A stretch of 64,000 nucleotides of DNA from Oscillospiraceae bacterium (GTDB taxonomy: Bacteria; Bacillota; Clostridia; Oscillospirales; Oscillospiraceae), in assembly GCA_009777775.1 (NCBI GenBank), contig WRLE01000001.1, forward strand, positions 124,001 through 188,000, given 5' to 3'. A program made the translations under genes and the position numbers. Shown piece by piece: positions 25,896 through 35,212 of the stretch (position 1 is its first letter; the number at the start of each line of letters is the position of its first letter). The notes beneath the pieces were generated by a model. That model was given only the letters and a program-made list of their open reading frames with translations, was not told where the DNA came from and did not search any database.

Positions 25896-28800
25896 ATGAA
25901 ATGGCTGCATATTTCCGACCTACATTACAATCCTAGTAACAGTAATTTTGACACAAGGTTGCTTTTATCAAAACTTAACGAGTATGTAAAAGATAACATC
26001 ATTGTTGATGAAGTTATTTATACAGGCGATTTCCGCTTTGCAAAAGAGCAAGATGCAACGGAGGAAAATGCTCGTTTAGCAGCAGAGAAGTTGTTTGAAA
26101 TTGCCAACAACGCAGGAGTATCAGACCCTAGGCACATACACATCGTACCAGGGAATCACGACCTGGAACGCGGTGATGCTGCTCTTATTGATATGGCGTA
26201 CAGACAATATGCTAACGGAGACTTTACAGGAATTCTCACGTATAACGAAACAGAATTGTCCTGCATCGATTATCTAACAGGGAGATTCAAGTTTTTCGAA
26301 ATGGTGGCAGCTGAATTATCTAACCAAGTGTGGGTAGATACTTCAACAGACGATCACAATAAATACCACCGCATCGCAACAGTCGCTGGTATGTTTAATG
26401 TAGTCTATCTAAATACAGCTATTGGAAGCGGGAAAAATGGCGAGCGTAGCAATCTTCTTGTGGGGTATGAACACATCCACAATATGTTTATTGCGAAGGA
26501 TAATAACTTACCTACAATTGTACTGGGCCATCACGGGCTTGGCTGCTTCACTCGCAGGGAAAGGGAAAGGATAATTGAGATATTTCGTCAAAACAATGTT
26601 TTGCTATACTTATGCGGGGATGAACATATCGGTGGGATAGACGAATATGGCTCAATGATGCAGCTAACATCGGGATGCCTTGACCAGAAGGAAACCGGAG
26701 TGGAGCCGACATTTTATACGGGTGAAATTAACCAAAACGGAGTACCAATAATAACAGCCTATACATATCTGAATGGAGCGTACCCAGGGTGGTCAAAATC
26801 GGACCCAATGAATGAAAAAATCGAGGATTGGATTGTTAAATCGTTTCCATCTACTGCAACAAAGATTCTAATACGAAATGATGGAACTAGCATATCAGCA
26901 TCATCAATGATTTTTGGGCGAGAAAATGAAATTAATAAAATCATGGATTTTTTGAAAGCACCACAAGGGAAGATTGTAGAAGTCTGGGGCGTGGCGGGAA
27001 TTGGAAAAACAACGGTTTGCATGGAAGTACTCAAAAGGATAAACAAAGACCACATAATTGTGGACACAAGGTTCAGCAGTACCACTTTACAAATACAGCG
27101 AGACATACTCCGCCAGCTTGGGATTGATGTAGAACAATCGCAAGTGCATCCTAATAACTACGCTGAAATATTGCTCCATGAAGCGAAGAAAATGAATAAA
27201 TTACTATATCTCGACAATGCAGAGTCACCAATTTTTTATGATCGCTCTGAATTTTCAAAATGGCTTCTTGATTTCGCCGTTAAATCGGGTTGGCGAGTAT
27301 TTTACACAACGCAAAACCAATTAGAAGCTGCCAATATAGAGTCGATTCCACTGGAACCCATATCTGATGATGATGACGCTAAAAAAATGTTTGTCAGCCG
27401 AAGAGGTATAAATTCAATCCTTGAGGAGATGTACGATGTAGATAAAAAAGATATTGAAGAAATTGCTGTGGATTTATTATCAAAACATCCCCTTGCTATT
27501 GTTTTATCAACTTCGGTAAGACAGAACAAAAGATCTTTGAAATCAATTATTAATGATTTAAGAGAACAGAAACTCCCAGAGTTGAAAGACGACCACGACA
27601 ACCCACATCGTTCGATGAAAGCTGCGCTTTCCATGACAATTTCAGGAATTTTGAAAACAAATGAAGCTGATAAGGCTATTGTGTTATGGTCGTTGATAGC
27701 CCAATATCCAGGAATATTTTCAGAGGATCTTTATTCGGTTATCTTTGATGAAGATCAAGAATGGGACGAAGCTCGACAGGTACTCAGAGAATATGCTATC
27801 TTAGCGGAACAAGACTATACAATGCTCGAACCAATAAAAGCAGTCGTAAGCAGTTTTGAGGAATATTCCAATGAAATTGCAAATAAAATGCTGTTTTATA
27901 CGCTCGCCACAATATTTGAAAAAGGGGCTAAAGTTTCTTCAACTAACGATGCGAAGTGGCATGATTTATCCCTGCGTTGTTTGAGACCTTCATTGACACT
28001 GCTTAATGGAGATAGATACAATAGAATTGAAATGGTTCAAACGCTTGTATATTCTATGCAATACTATTTTCAGTTTTCACCCGAATCATTAAATACATTG
28101 TGCAGAATAATGGATAAGCACAATGCAGACTTAGATAAACATAGTTTAGCACTCGTACAAAGATTGTTGGGTGACCTTGAAAGTTCGTACGGAAACAAAG
28201 ACGTTGCAAGCAGGAACTATGAGCAAGCAGAGGAGCGTTTCCGCTCCCTGGATGACAAGCACGGCCTAGCGAACGTGCTTAGATCAATTGGCGAACTCGA
28301 AAGTTTGTATGGAGACAAAGGCGTAGCGCGCGAGTACTATGAGCAAGCAGAGGAGCTATTTCGCTCCCTGGGAGATAATCTAGGCCGAGCGAATGTGTTG
28401 CGCGCAATGGGCGATTTTGAAAGATTGTATGGAGACAAAGACGTAGCGCGCGAGTACTATGAGCAAGCAGAGGAGCTATATCGCTCCAGGAAAGACAATC
28501 TCGGCTTGGCGAACGTGCTGCTCTTACTTGGCGAGCTCGAAAAATTGTATGGAGACAATAATGTAGCGCACGAGTACTATGAGCAAGCAGAGGAGCTTTT
28601 CCACTCCCTGGGAGATAATCTAGGCCTAGCGAACGTGCTGAGATCAATTGGCGAACTTGAAAGATTGTATGGAGACAAAGACATAGCGCGCGAGTATTAT
28701 GAGCAAGCAGAGGAACTATATCGCTGTAGGGGAGACAATCTTGGCTTAGCGAACGTGCTGCTCTCAATTGGCGAACTCGAAAGTTTGTATGGAGATAATG

Positions 28801-29300
28801 ATGTAGCGCGCGAGTATTATGAGCAAGCAGAGGAGCTATATCGCTATAGGGGAGACAATCTCGGCTTGGCGAACGTGCTGCTCTCAATTGGCGAACTCGA
28901 AGGTTTGTATGGAGACAAAGGCGTAGCACGCGAATACTATGAGCAAGCAGAGGAATTGTATCGTTCTATAGAGGGAGACAATCTTGGTTTGGCGAACGTG
29001 CTGAGATCAATTGGCAAGCTCGAAATATTGCATGGTGACATTGATTCAGCTATTACTTTTTATGAGGAAGCGCTGGAATTGTATGTTATTTTAGACGTAC
29101 CGATAGGGAGTACACGATGCTATGCAGAACTATGTTATGCATACGCCAAAAAAGCTGATGAACATAACTTCATTAAACACGCAAAAGAGACAATTGCTTC
29201 ACTTGATAGGGTAAATAGTGATTTCGTTGAATATGCTATAAATTTAATACGCATAGCAATGGAAATAATTGGGTATGAGGGAACAATAATATCGCTGTAA
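25896..29300 (+). CDS. Metallophosphoesterase-STAND NTPase-TPR protein, full-length copy 2 (candidate immune effector)
   Basis: 1134 aa. Residues 1-300: metallophosphoesterase (SDLHYN, TGDFRF, GNHDLERGD, LGHHG, CGDEH; the last motif is GDEH rather than the usual GHxH). Residues about 345-740: STAND/NB-ARC-like NTPase with GVAGIGKTTVC (Walker A), LLYLDNAE (Walker B), FYTTQ (sensor-like), HPLAIVL and a winged-helix-like segment (VLWSLIAQYPGIFSEDL). Residues about 752-1060: eight 40-residue TPRs, then a helical cap. This order, enzyme then switch then repeat sensor, is that of bacterial NLR-like (Avs/STAND) immune proteins; the role is inferred. ATG 25896 follows AAGGAG with the same leader as copy 1. 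The stop is 15 bases from the convergent RelB-like gene. Confidence 0.88.
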   Translation: MKWLHISDLHYNPSNSNFDTRLLLSKLNEYVKDNIIVDEVIYTGDFRFAKEQDATEENARLAAEKLFEIANNAGVSDPRHIHIVPGNHDLERGDAALIDMAYRQYANGDFTGILTYNETELSCIDYLTGRFKFFEMVAAELSNQVWVDTSTDDHNKYHRIATVAGMFNVVYLNTAIGSGKNGERSNLLVGYEHIHNMFIAKDNNLPTIVLGHHGLGCFTRRERERIIEIFRQNNVLLYLCGDEHIGGIDEYGSMMQLTSGCLDQKETGVEPTFYTGEINQNGVPIITAYTYLNGAYPGWSKSDPMNEKIEDWIVKSFPSTATKILIRNDGTSISASSMIFGRENEINKIMDFLKAPQGKIVEVWGVAGIGKTTVCMEVLKRINKDHIIVDTRFSSTTLQIQRDILRQLGIDVEQSQVHPNNYAEILLHEAKKMNKLLYLDNAESPIFYDRSEFSKWLLDFAVKSGWRVFYTTQNQLEAANIESIPLEPISDDDDAKKMFVSRRGINSILEEMYDVDKKDIEEIAVDLLSKHPLAIVLSTSVRQNKRSLKSIINDLREQKLPELKDDHDNPHRSMKAALSMTISGILKTNEADKAIVLWSLIAQYPGIFSEDLYSVIFDEDQEWDEARQVLREYAILAEQDYTMLEPIKAVVSSFEEYSNEIANKMLFYTLATIFEKGAKVSSTNDAKWHDLSLRCLRPSLTLLNGDRYNRIEMVQTLVYSMQYYFQFSPESLNTLCRIMDKHNADLDKHSLALVQRLLGDLESSYGNKDVASRNYEQAEERFRSLDDKHGLANVLRSIGELESLYGDKGVAREYYEQAEELFRSLGDNLGRANVLRAMGDFERLYGDKDVAREYYEQAEELYRSRKDNLGLANVLLLLGELEKLYGDNNVAHEYYEQAEELFHSLGDNLGLANVLRSIGELERLYGDKDIAREYYEQAEELYRCRGDNLGLANVLLSIGELESLYGDNDVAREYYEQAEELYRYRGDNLGLANVLLSIGELEGLYGDKGVAREYYEQAEELYRSIEGDNLGLANVLRSIGKLEILHGDIDSAITFYEEALELYVILDVPIGSTRCYAELCYAYAKKADEHNFIKHAKETIASLDRVNSDFVEYAINLIRIAMEIIGYEGTIISL
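28134..29096 (+). repeat. 120-bp tandem coding repeat (TPR array, copy 2)
   Basis: Units with GACAATCT-like marks at 28254, 28374, 28494, 28614, 28734, 28854 and 28977 (period 120, last 123 through one extra codon). The core DVAREYYEQAEELYR is almost unchanged from unit to unit at the DNA level, pointing to recent expansion or gene conversion. Confidence 0.9.
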
Positions 29301-29315
29301 ACACAAGAGTGTAAC

Positions 29316-29555
29316 TCATTCCCATTCATCCACGATTTCGTCGAGATCATCTCGCCAATTCATACCTGCGACTTCCTCGATTGAATAATATCGTTTGGCT
29401 GAAAGCTCGAAAGGTATTTTATTATCGCTAACAATTCTTTTGAAGTAGATATTAATCGCTGTGGTAAAATCCAGACCGATTTGGTTTAAGACATTATGGG
29501 TCTGTTCTTTCAAGTCTGCATCAATATTAATGTTAAGTCTTGCTTTTTGGCTCAT
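29316..29555 (-). CDS. Orphan RelB/DinJ-family antitoxin-like protein, copy 2
   Basis: 79 aa. The N-terminal ARLNINIDADLKEQTHNVL strand-helix is a RelB/DinJ ribbon-helix-helix, and IPFELS followed by an acidic tail is typical of the family. ATG follows GAGGTGATATAAC. There is no RelE/YafQ toxin gene beside it: downstream on its strand is the end of the STAND gene, 15 bases away, and the same pair occurs in copy 1, so it travelled with the STAND gene. It may regulate or neutralise that gene's product, or be an antitoxin whose toxin was lost. Confidence 0.85.
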   Translation of the reverse strand: MSQKARLNINIDADLKEQTHNVLNQIGLDFTTAINIYFKRIVSDNKIPFELSAKRYYSIEEVAGMNWRDDLDEIVDEWE

Positions 29556-29585
29556 GTTATATCACCTCACTCAGTTTATACTCAT

Positions 29586-29614
29586 ATTATACGCCTGATA
29601 TACACACAAGTCAA
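29586..29614 (-). promoter_or_regulatory. Promoter of the intact RelB-like gene
   Basis: On the minus strand TTGACT (29609-29614), 17-bp spacer, TATAAT (29586-29591). The equivalent boxes in copy 1 (25448-25476) are mutated. Confidence 0.78.
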
Positions 29615-29823
29615 ATGTTTCGTAACACAAAATTGAACAATCTTGACAGTGGTAGTTTTCAACAAACAGCTCAATGTACCTTCATAATTTATTGCTTAAC
29701 AATGGGATATATGATAATATGGCATTAATAATAAATTAGCATTTTCAAATATAAATACCGAAAATTTAGCGGTTCCTTACTCGATAAATACTATATATAC
29801 CATATTTATTTGGAGGATATACT

Positions 29824-31416
29824 GTGAGAAAACTACCGCTTGGCATTCAAAACTTTCGGCAAATTGTTGAGGAAGATTGTGTTTATATAGACAAAACGGA
29901 GCATATCTATAATTTAATTGAGAGAGGGAAGTGCTATTTCCTCTCGCGTCCTCGCAGATTCGGCAAATCGTTGCTCCTGGATACGATTGGTGAAGTGTTT
30001 AGCGGTGATAGGGAGCTTTTTAAAGGCTTGTGGATATATGAATCAGATTACGATTTTGCCAAACATCCAGTCATCAGGCTCGACATGAGCAATATTGCAA
30101 CTGAGACCGCTGATGTATTCAAAAAATCACTTTCAACAGCGTTAGGAAGAATATGTCGATCTGAGGGGGTTAGTGTTATCGATGAATCTCCCTCAGATAT
30201 GTTTAAGCATTTAATTGAAGAATTGCATAATAAACACAAGCAGCGTGTAGTGGTACTGATTGACGAATACGACAAGCCAATTCTAGACCATATTGACAAT
30301 TTTAGCACTGCAGACGATAACAGGAGTGTCCTCAGAGGTTTTTATGGTATTTTGAAATCTATGGACCCATACTTGAAATTCACAATGTTTACTGGGGTGT
30401 CAAAATTTACAAGGACTTCAATATTCTCAGGACTCAACAACCTGACTGACATAACCATGGTTGAGGATTATGCTGACATTTGTGGGATACCTACAGACAG
30501 TCTGGAAGAGCATTTCGGTGAACATATCGAGCAGCTAAAAACCCTCGACAGGTTTAAAAGGTTCGAGAGCATCAGCGAGGAGATTCTTACATGGTACGAC
30601 GGTTATTCATGGAATGGTGAGACGAAGCTGCTAAACCCATATGGATTGTTGAATTTCTTTTTCGCAAAGGCTTTCAAGAGTTTCTGGTATTCCACTGGAA
30701 CGCCGAACTTCCTAGTGGAAATGCTCAAAAACAAGCCAGAATCGTATCTAGAGCTGAGTAACTATAGAATAACAGAAGCCATGATGGAGAATTTCGATAT
30801 AGATTCGATGGTTGCGGAACCTCTACTGTTCCAGACGGGGTATCTAACAGTGAAGGAAGTCTTGTATACGATGGATTCGCCCGTATATGTGGTTGATATA
30901 CCAAATTACGAAGTTCGAAACGCCTTCAACAGGCAATTGCTTGCTGCTTTTACAGAAAACGATGAAGTCCGCACAGACAATATGCAAATTCGTGTAAAAG
31001 AAGCTTTGGAAGAAGGTAGTCTCGATGCAGTATTGGAGATACTTAGGGGTTTCTTCGCTTCGATTCCATATGAGCTCCATGTTAAAGCGGAAGCATATTA
31101 CCATTCGATATTCTATGCTTTTATGACAATCATCGGCTTCGAGATACTCGTGGAGGTATCGACATCGCGGGGAAGGGTAGACGCTGTACTGGAACGAGGA
31201 GACAAAGTATATATAATGGAATTCAAATACGAAGACTGCTCTATAGATGCTAGCTTGGAAAAGAAGAGGGAAGTATTTAATAAAGCTCTCAGCGATGCGA
31301 TGAATCAGATCAACGAGAAAGGCTATGCCGACAGGTATCAAGGAAGTGGAAAGAGCGTTATAAAAGTCGCCTTCGCTTTTTTGGGCAGAGATGAAATTGA
31401 GATGCTTGTTGTGTGA
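29824..31416 (+). CDS. AAA-ATPase-like protein with C-terminal PD-(D/E)XK nuclease-like domain
   Basis: 530 aa of the AAA-ATPase_like plus PDDEXK_9 architecture common in anaerobes. The N-terminus LPLGIQNFRQIVEEDCVYID is diagnostic; Walker A is RPRRFGKSLLL (residues 40-50) and Walker B VVVLIDEYDKPIL (about 140). The C-terminal 110 residues contain GRVDAVLERGDKVYIMEFKY, which supplies the Asp and the ExK of a PD-(D/E)XK core. GTG 29824 lies behind GGAGG. The family is frequent in many copies in such genomes and has no proven function; a defence or mobile-element role is often assumed. Confidence 0.9.
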   Translation: MRKLPLGIQNFRQIVEEDCVYIDKTEHIYNLIERGKCYFLSRPRRFGKSLLLDTIGEVFSGDRELFKGLWIYESDYDFAKHPVIRLDMSNIATETADVFKKSLSTALGRICRSEGVSVIDESPSDMFKHLIEELHNKHKQRVVVLIDEYDKPILDHIDNFSTADDNRSVLRGFYGILKSMDPYLKFTMFTGVSKFTRTSIFSGLNNLTDITMVEDYADICGIPTDSLEEHFGEHIEQLKTLDRFKRFESISEEILTWYDGYSWNGETKLLNPYGLLNFFFAKAFKSFWYSTGTPNFLVEMLKNKPESYLELSNYRITEAMMENFDIDSMVAEPLLFQTGYLTVKEVLYTMDSPVYVVDIPNYEVRNAFNRQLLAAFTENDEVRTDNMQIRVKEALEEGSLDAVLEILRGFFASIPYELHVKAEAYYHSIFYAFMTIIGFEILVEVSTSRGRVDAVLERGDKVYIMEFKYEDCSIDASLEKKREVFNKALSDAMNQINEKGYADRYQGSGKSVIKVAFAFLGRDEIEMLVV

Positions 31417-31516
31417 AACCCGTTAGGACGAGTTGATATTGTGTTTATAATGAACAAAAGAACCGTCCCCGTGTTCACATCCGTGTTCATATAATTAACA
31501 GAGAGGGGGAGTTTTG

Positions 31517-32566
31517 ATGATTGAGGTTAATGGGGAGTTGATGTCGAAAGACAAGGCTATTGCAGAAATAAGTAATGGTTTAATTATTGGCTACGACCCT
31601 GAGCTGCTTCCGCTATTTTTGTTGCGTACCAAGGATTTCGAAGGATGGTTACAAGGTAGAGCCATAGATATGCACCGAACAAACTCACGGATATTGAAAA
31701 GAGCTTTACGCCTCACTACTGATGATGATGCTGAGCTTGTATTGAAAGTACATGCAGCTACGATTACCGACACTTATTGGTTTCGGGAGAATGGAAGTTC
31801 ACTTTCTTATGATGATGTGCGCTTTAAAGCGAATTATTTCGACAAGTTAGCATTAAATGGAGACCCAGATAGTTTTAATCTTGAATACTCACCAACACCA
31901 GAGCTTACGAACATCGGGAGTTTCGAGAAATGCTGGAGACTTGAAGACGGAAAATGGTGGATGGTAAAACAAGGTAATAACTTGGAACGATTTTCAGAAC
32001 TATTCATTGCTAGGCTTGGGCAGGCTCTCGGATTCTCGATGGCGGAATACTATGCGGAAAATGGCACTGTGAAAAGCCCCGATTTCACAGACGGAGCATC
32101 TGTAAACTATGAATCAGCTCATGGAATTGTTGGAGATGATGAAGACTATAAACTAAATTTTGATGCGTTTATGGAGTTGTCTCCGATTTTAGCAAAACAG
32201 TATCTTGAAATTATATACCTTGATACAATATGTTTTAATATGGACAGGCATACCCGAAATTACGGCATATTGCGAGATGTGGAGACGGGTGATATACTAG
32301 GAATGGCGCCTAACTTCGACAACAACATAGCTCTATTCGCCCGAGGTGTCCCAAAAGAAATTGCCAGAAATAACGATAGATTAATTTTATTGTATAGCGA
32401 CCTTTTGAGAACAGACAAGCAAGCATTCGAGCAAACTAGGACGCTCCCTGTTCCAACGGTAGATATGATAAAGCTATGCACACAAGATATTACGCTGCCC
32501 GTTGATATCGAGACTCTAACTGCATTTTTAATGAATGGCAGCAATCACATACAAGCTATGTTGTAA
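31517..32566 (+). CDS. HipA-like serine/threonine kinase
   Basis: 349 aa. The C-terminal half carries the HipA-type catalytic loop and metal-binding motifs: FNMDRHTRNYGIL (catalytic Asp and Asn) and, after a short hairpin, MAPNFDNN (metal Asp). The N-terminal half contains KWWMVKQGNN, where the Lys could bind ATP. HipA kinases phosphorylate aminoacyl-tRNA synthetases or translation factors, causing growth arrest. There is no HipB-type regulator beside it, so this is a solitary form. ATG 31517 follows AGAGGGGGAG. A terminator follows, shared with the convergent surface-protein gene. Confidence 0.8.
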   Translation: MIEVNGELMSKDKAIAEISNGLIIGYDPELLPLFLLRTKDFEGWLQGRAIDMHRTNSRILKRALRLTTDDDAELVLKVHAATITDTYWFRENGSSLSYDDVRFKANYFDKLALNGDPDSFNLEYSPTPELTNIGSFEKCWRLEDGKWWMVKQGNNLERFSELFIARLGQALGFSMAEYYAENGTVKSPDFTDGASVNYESAHGIVGDDEDYKLNFDAFMELSPILAKQYLEIIYLDTICFNMDRHTRNYGILRDVETGDILGMAPNFDNNIALFARGVPKEIARNNDRLILLYSDLLRTDKQAFEQTRTLPVPTVDMIKLCTQDITLPVDIETLTAFLMNGSNHIQAML

Positions 32567-32596
32567 GCAAACATGGTATAAATAATGGTATAAATA

Positions 32597-32637
32597 AAGG
32601 CTATCTCGCGTTTTTGTATTGCGAGATAGCCTTTTAT
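32597..32637. terminator. Terminator between the HipA-like gene and the convergent SLH gene
   Basis: Perfect 13-bp stem AAGGCTATCTCGC (32597-32609) with GCGAGATAGCCTT (32621-32633), then TTA. Symmetric enough to act from both sides. Confidence 0.85.
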
Positions 32638-32674
32638 GCGTTTTGAGATAGTTTTTTATTCGTTTTTAAGGGTT

Positions 32675-35212
32675 TTATGTACAAACTGTGATAACTCTAT
32701 GTAGCATTGCGGCTGCTTCGGCTCTTGATGTGTTGCCTTTTGGGTCGAAAAGCCCGCCGGGTTTTCCTTCTATTATTTCAGCCATATAGAGCTGGCGGAC
32801 TGCTTCCTTTGCATAGTCTGAAATGCTGTCGCCATCGTTGAAGTCCGTATAATTTCGAGATTCGGGTAATTCCATGTTGGAGTATTCGGCGTAGCGACAT
32901 AGTATAGTGGCTAGTTGCTCCCTGGTAATCGGGTCGTTGGGACCAAATGTTTTATTACCATATCCTTCAATTATACCATTGGCAGCTCCCCATTTTACTG
33001 CATCAGCATACCAGGCATCATCTGGGACATCGGTAAAGGGATTTGATAAGCTTGATGCATCTGCTTTTCCGCTCATTCTGTGCAAGATTGTAACAATCAT
33101 TGCCCTTGTGATGCTGGAATTAGGACTAAAAAGCATTGGTTCCAAATGAGTCCCAATCATTAAACCATATGTGTACATATTTATTACATCAGTGTAAAAC
33201 CAGTTACTTTCAAATACATCATGGAAGGGGTTTACTAAATTTTGCGGCGTTTCTGAAAGGGGAGTGTCTGAATCAGTTATTTTATCTGTCGTTGATTGAT
33301 CGGTTTGGGGAGTAGTCGTCTGCGTACCGCCACCGATGCTTCCACCACCGCCACCGCCACCACTGCCACTGCCGCTGCCACTACCTGATCCATTTCCGCT
33401 ATTGCCACCATCACCGTTCCCACTCCCACCATCACCGTTTCCATCTCCATTGTCACCGTCATCGGTGTTTTCTCCATTATCGTCACCATTATCATCATCT
33501 ATTTCTTCATCATTGTCATCTTCATCGTTGTTATCGTTATTTTCATCGTCATTTTCATCTTCAGGCGGAATAATTTCATCAATCAGCTCATATACATAAA
33601 TGGTGTTTCTCGATTGAGGACCGAAGGTTAATATATACAAGCGATTTGTAGTACCATCGAAGGTAACGCCTTGTACCCTGACTTGATCGAGAGAGCCGTC
33701 CAATGGGTATATCAAATTTGGTAGGTCAAATCTATCGTTGTAAACTGGATCAATTTCATCATGGGGCATCTCACCCTTTGCTACTGTTGCCAAATCCGCT
33801 GGGTCGTATATGTACCAAGCGTTGAAAAAGCGACTGCTTCTCACGTTGCCACCGTAATAGACAGTTCCGCAGATTACTCTGTTCGTGTATTCTATCGTCA
33901 TTTCGGTGCCATCGGAGTAAGTGACCTCTGCACTGTAGCCTGTGATGATAGGGTCTCCATTTAAGTCTTTTGTTAGAGTGATGGTATTATTTTCTATAGA
34001 AGATACTGATGCAGCCTCGACTTGATATCCTTTTCTTCCATTATCAAGCCAATTTGTGTTTATGAATATTAAATCGCCTACTCTGATGTCGCCAAGATCA
34101 GCAACTTCAATAATATTTCGCCCAATGGCACTGATTATTTTTGTGTCGGCGTTTCCGCTAGGCATATCAGCAAAAACGATGAGACCATGCTTGCTAGTGC
34201 TATCAATCCAAACACCGTATTTGCTTGATCCACCATACACATTCCATTCAAGCACATCAACATTCACGGAGTTGAAATTCGCCATTGATGGGTTCACTCT
34301 TGCTGCTCGGTCATATCCGAATATATGGGATATCATGCTGATGGATGGTGTGGAAAGCAAACTCATATGGGCTTCGATTTCGGGGTTCGGTGGATTAATG
34401 GCATAAAACGCAGGACCCAGGGACACGGCATTCGATACAATCGATTCGCAGCCACCGAAGCCAATGCCAAGCCTGCGTCCGCCTAAATATGCAGATGCGA
34501 ACCAATCGGGGATAGCTGTCATAGAATATGTCCAACGCCTGCCACCGTTTGGGTTTACATTTACAGGGACTATCCAATTACCCACAGCTTCGCCAGTCTT
34601 CGCTTCATCATCCAAAATAGCATAACCAATGCCAGTGTCCGGTTTGTACTGGTTGTCATAAAAGGACACTTTCGTCCAATACATACGCTGGTCTTCCTCG
34701 TCCCAAAAGATGCCACTGGGGATTCCAGCATCGCCTAAACCGATACCTGGGTTTTCCGCTGAGTAAGCACCTGTCAGGAGCGTGAGTTTATCTCCGAATA
34801 TGTCTCCGAAATTTTCATACTCTCTTTGAATTGGGTACGGTTTCACTATCGATAGATTGTCTGGAACTTCGACTTCTATCAAATAACCTCCAGGGGGACG
34901 ATTCCCATATGGTCCTGCCAATGAATAAAGTTTTAAAACGCCATCGACATAGCGGTGGGTCAAAGCTCTATAAAAATCAAGATAATTTGAGTCGGGGAGT
35001 GTGAATGCCCCGATGAATTCAAAATCATCAGGTGTAATTACAGCTTTCTCCAGTTCTGGTGGGACTAAGTTTTCAGCATACGTAACCAGAGGCTTTTTAT
35101 TTAGCCATTTATTTGGAAAAGACATAGTTTGCACGAACAATGTGAAAATTAGAACAAATACGACAATACGTTTAAGTTTATGATGCTTTGTCAACGTTTT
35201 TTTATGTTTCAT
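32675..35212 (-). CDS. Secreted surface protein with C-terminal SLH domains
   Basis: 845 aa. Signal peptide at residues 1-44 (basic KHKKTLTKHHKLKR then VFVLIFTLFVQTM). An N-terminal region of about 500 residues (PDDFEFIGAFTLP; repeated beta-strand segments such as RLYILTFGPQSRNTIYVYEL at its end) looks like a beta-propeller-type domain. A very acidic Asp/Asn/Glu stretch merges into a Gly/Ser linker (about residues 540-635), followed by three SLH repeats (SSITRAMIVTILHRM, DPITREQLATILCRY, GNTSRAEAAAMLHRV). ATG 35212 follows GGAGGAG. Substrate unknown. Confidence 0.88.
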   Translation of the reverse strand: MKHKKTLTKHHKLKRIVVFVLIFTLFVQTMSFPNKWLNKKPLVTYAENLVPPELEKAVITPDDFEFIGAFTLPDSNYLDFYRALTHRYVDGVLKLYSLAGPYGNRPPGGYLIEVEVPDNLSIVKPYPIQREYENFGDIFGDKLTLLTGAYSAENPGIGLGDAGIPSGIFWDEEDQRMYWTKVSFYDNQYKPDTGIGYAILDDEAKTGEAVGNWIVPVNVNPNGGRRWTYSMTAIPDWFASAYLGGRRLGIGFGGCESIVSNAVSLGPAFYAINPPNPEIEAHMSLLSTPSISMISHIFGYDRAARVNPSMANFNSVNVDVLEWNVYGGSSKYGVWIDSTSKHGLIVFADMPSGNADTKIISAIGRNIIEVADLGDIRVGDLIFINTNWLDNGRKGYQVEAASVSSIENNTITLTKDLNGDPIITGYSAEVTYSDGTEMTIEYTNRVICGTVYYGGNVRSSRFFNAWYIYDPADLATVAKGEMPHDEIDPVYNDRFDLPNLIYPLDGSLDQVRVQGVTFDGTTNRLYILTFGPQSRNTIYVYELIDEIIPPEDENDDENNDNNDEDDNDEEIDDDNGDDNGENTDDGDNGDGNGDGGSGNGDGGNSGNGSGSGSGSGSGGGGGGGSIGGGTQTTTPQTDQSTTDKITDSDTPLSETPQNLVNPFHDVFESNWFYTDVINMYTYGLMIGTHLEPMLFSPNSSITRAMIVTILHRMSGKADASSLSNPFTDVPDDAWYADAVKWGAANGIIEGYGNKTFGPNDPITREQLATILCRYAEYSNMELPESRNYTDFNDGDSISDYAKEAVRQLYMAEIIEGKPGGLFDPKGNTSRAEAAAMLHRVITVCT

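Noticed and set aside
28279-28929. Long antisense frame opposite the TPR array (also opposite copy 1, 24246-24911)
   Set aside because: It mirrors the 120-bp repeat of the real gene and has no ribosome site; a shadow frame.
31440-31500. Short repeat GTGTTCA with ACCGTCCCC near 31468-31490
   Set aside because: Too short, and only one pair visible; could be a common intergenic motif but cannot be supported from this window.
33277-33599. Frames on both strands over the acidic/Gly linker of the SLH protein (poly-Pro/Ser and Met/Val-rich)
   Set aside because: Low-complexity shadows of the real gene.
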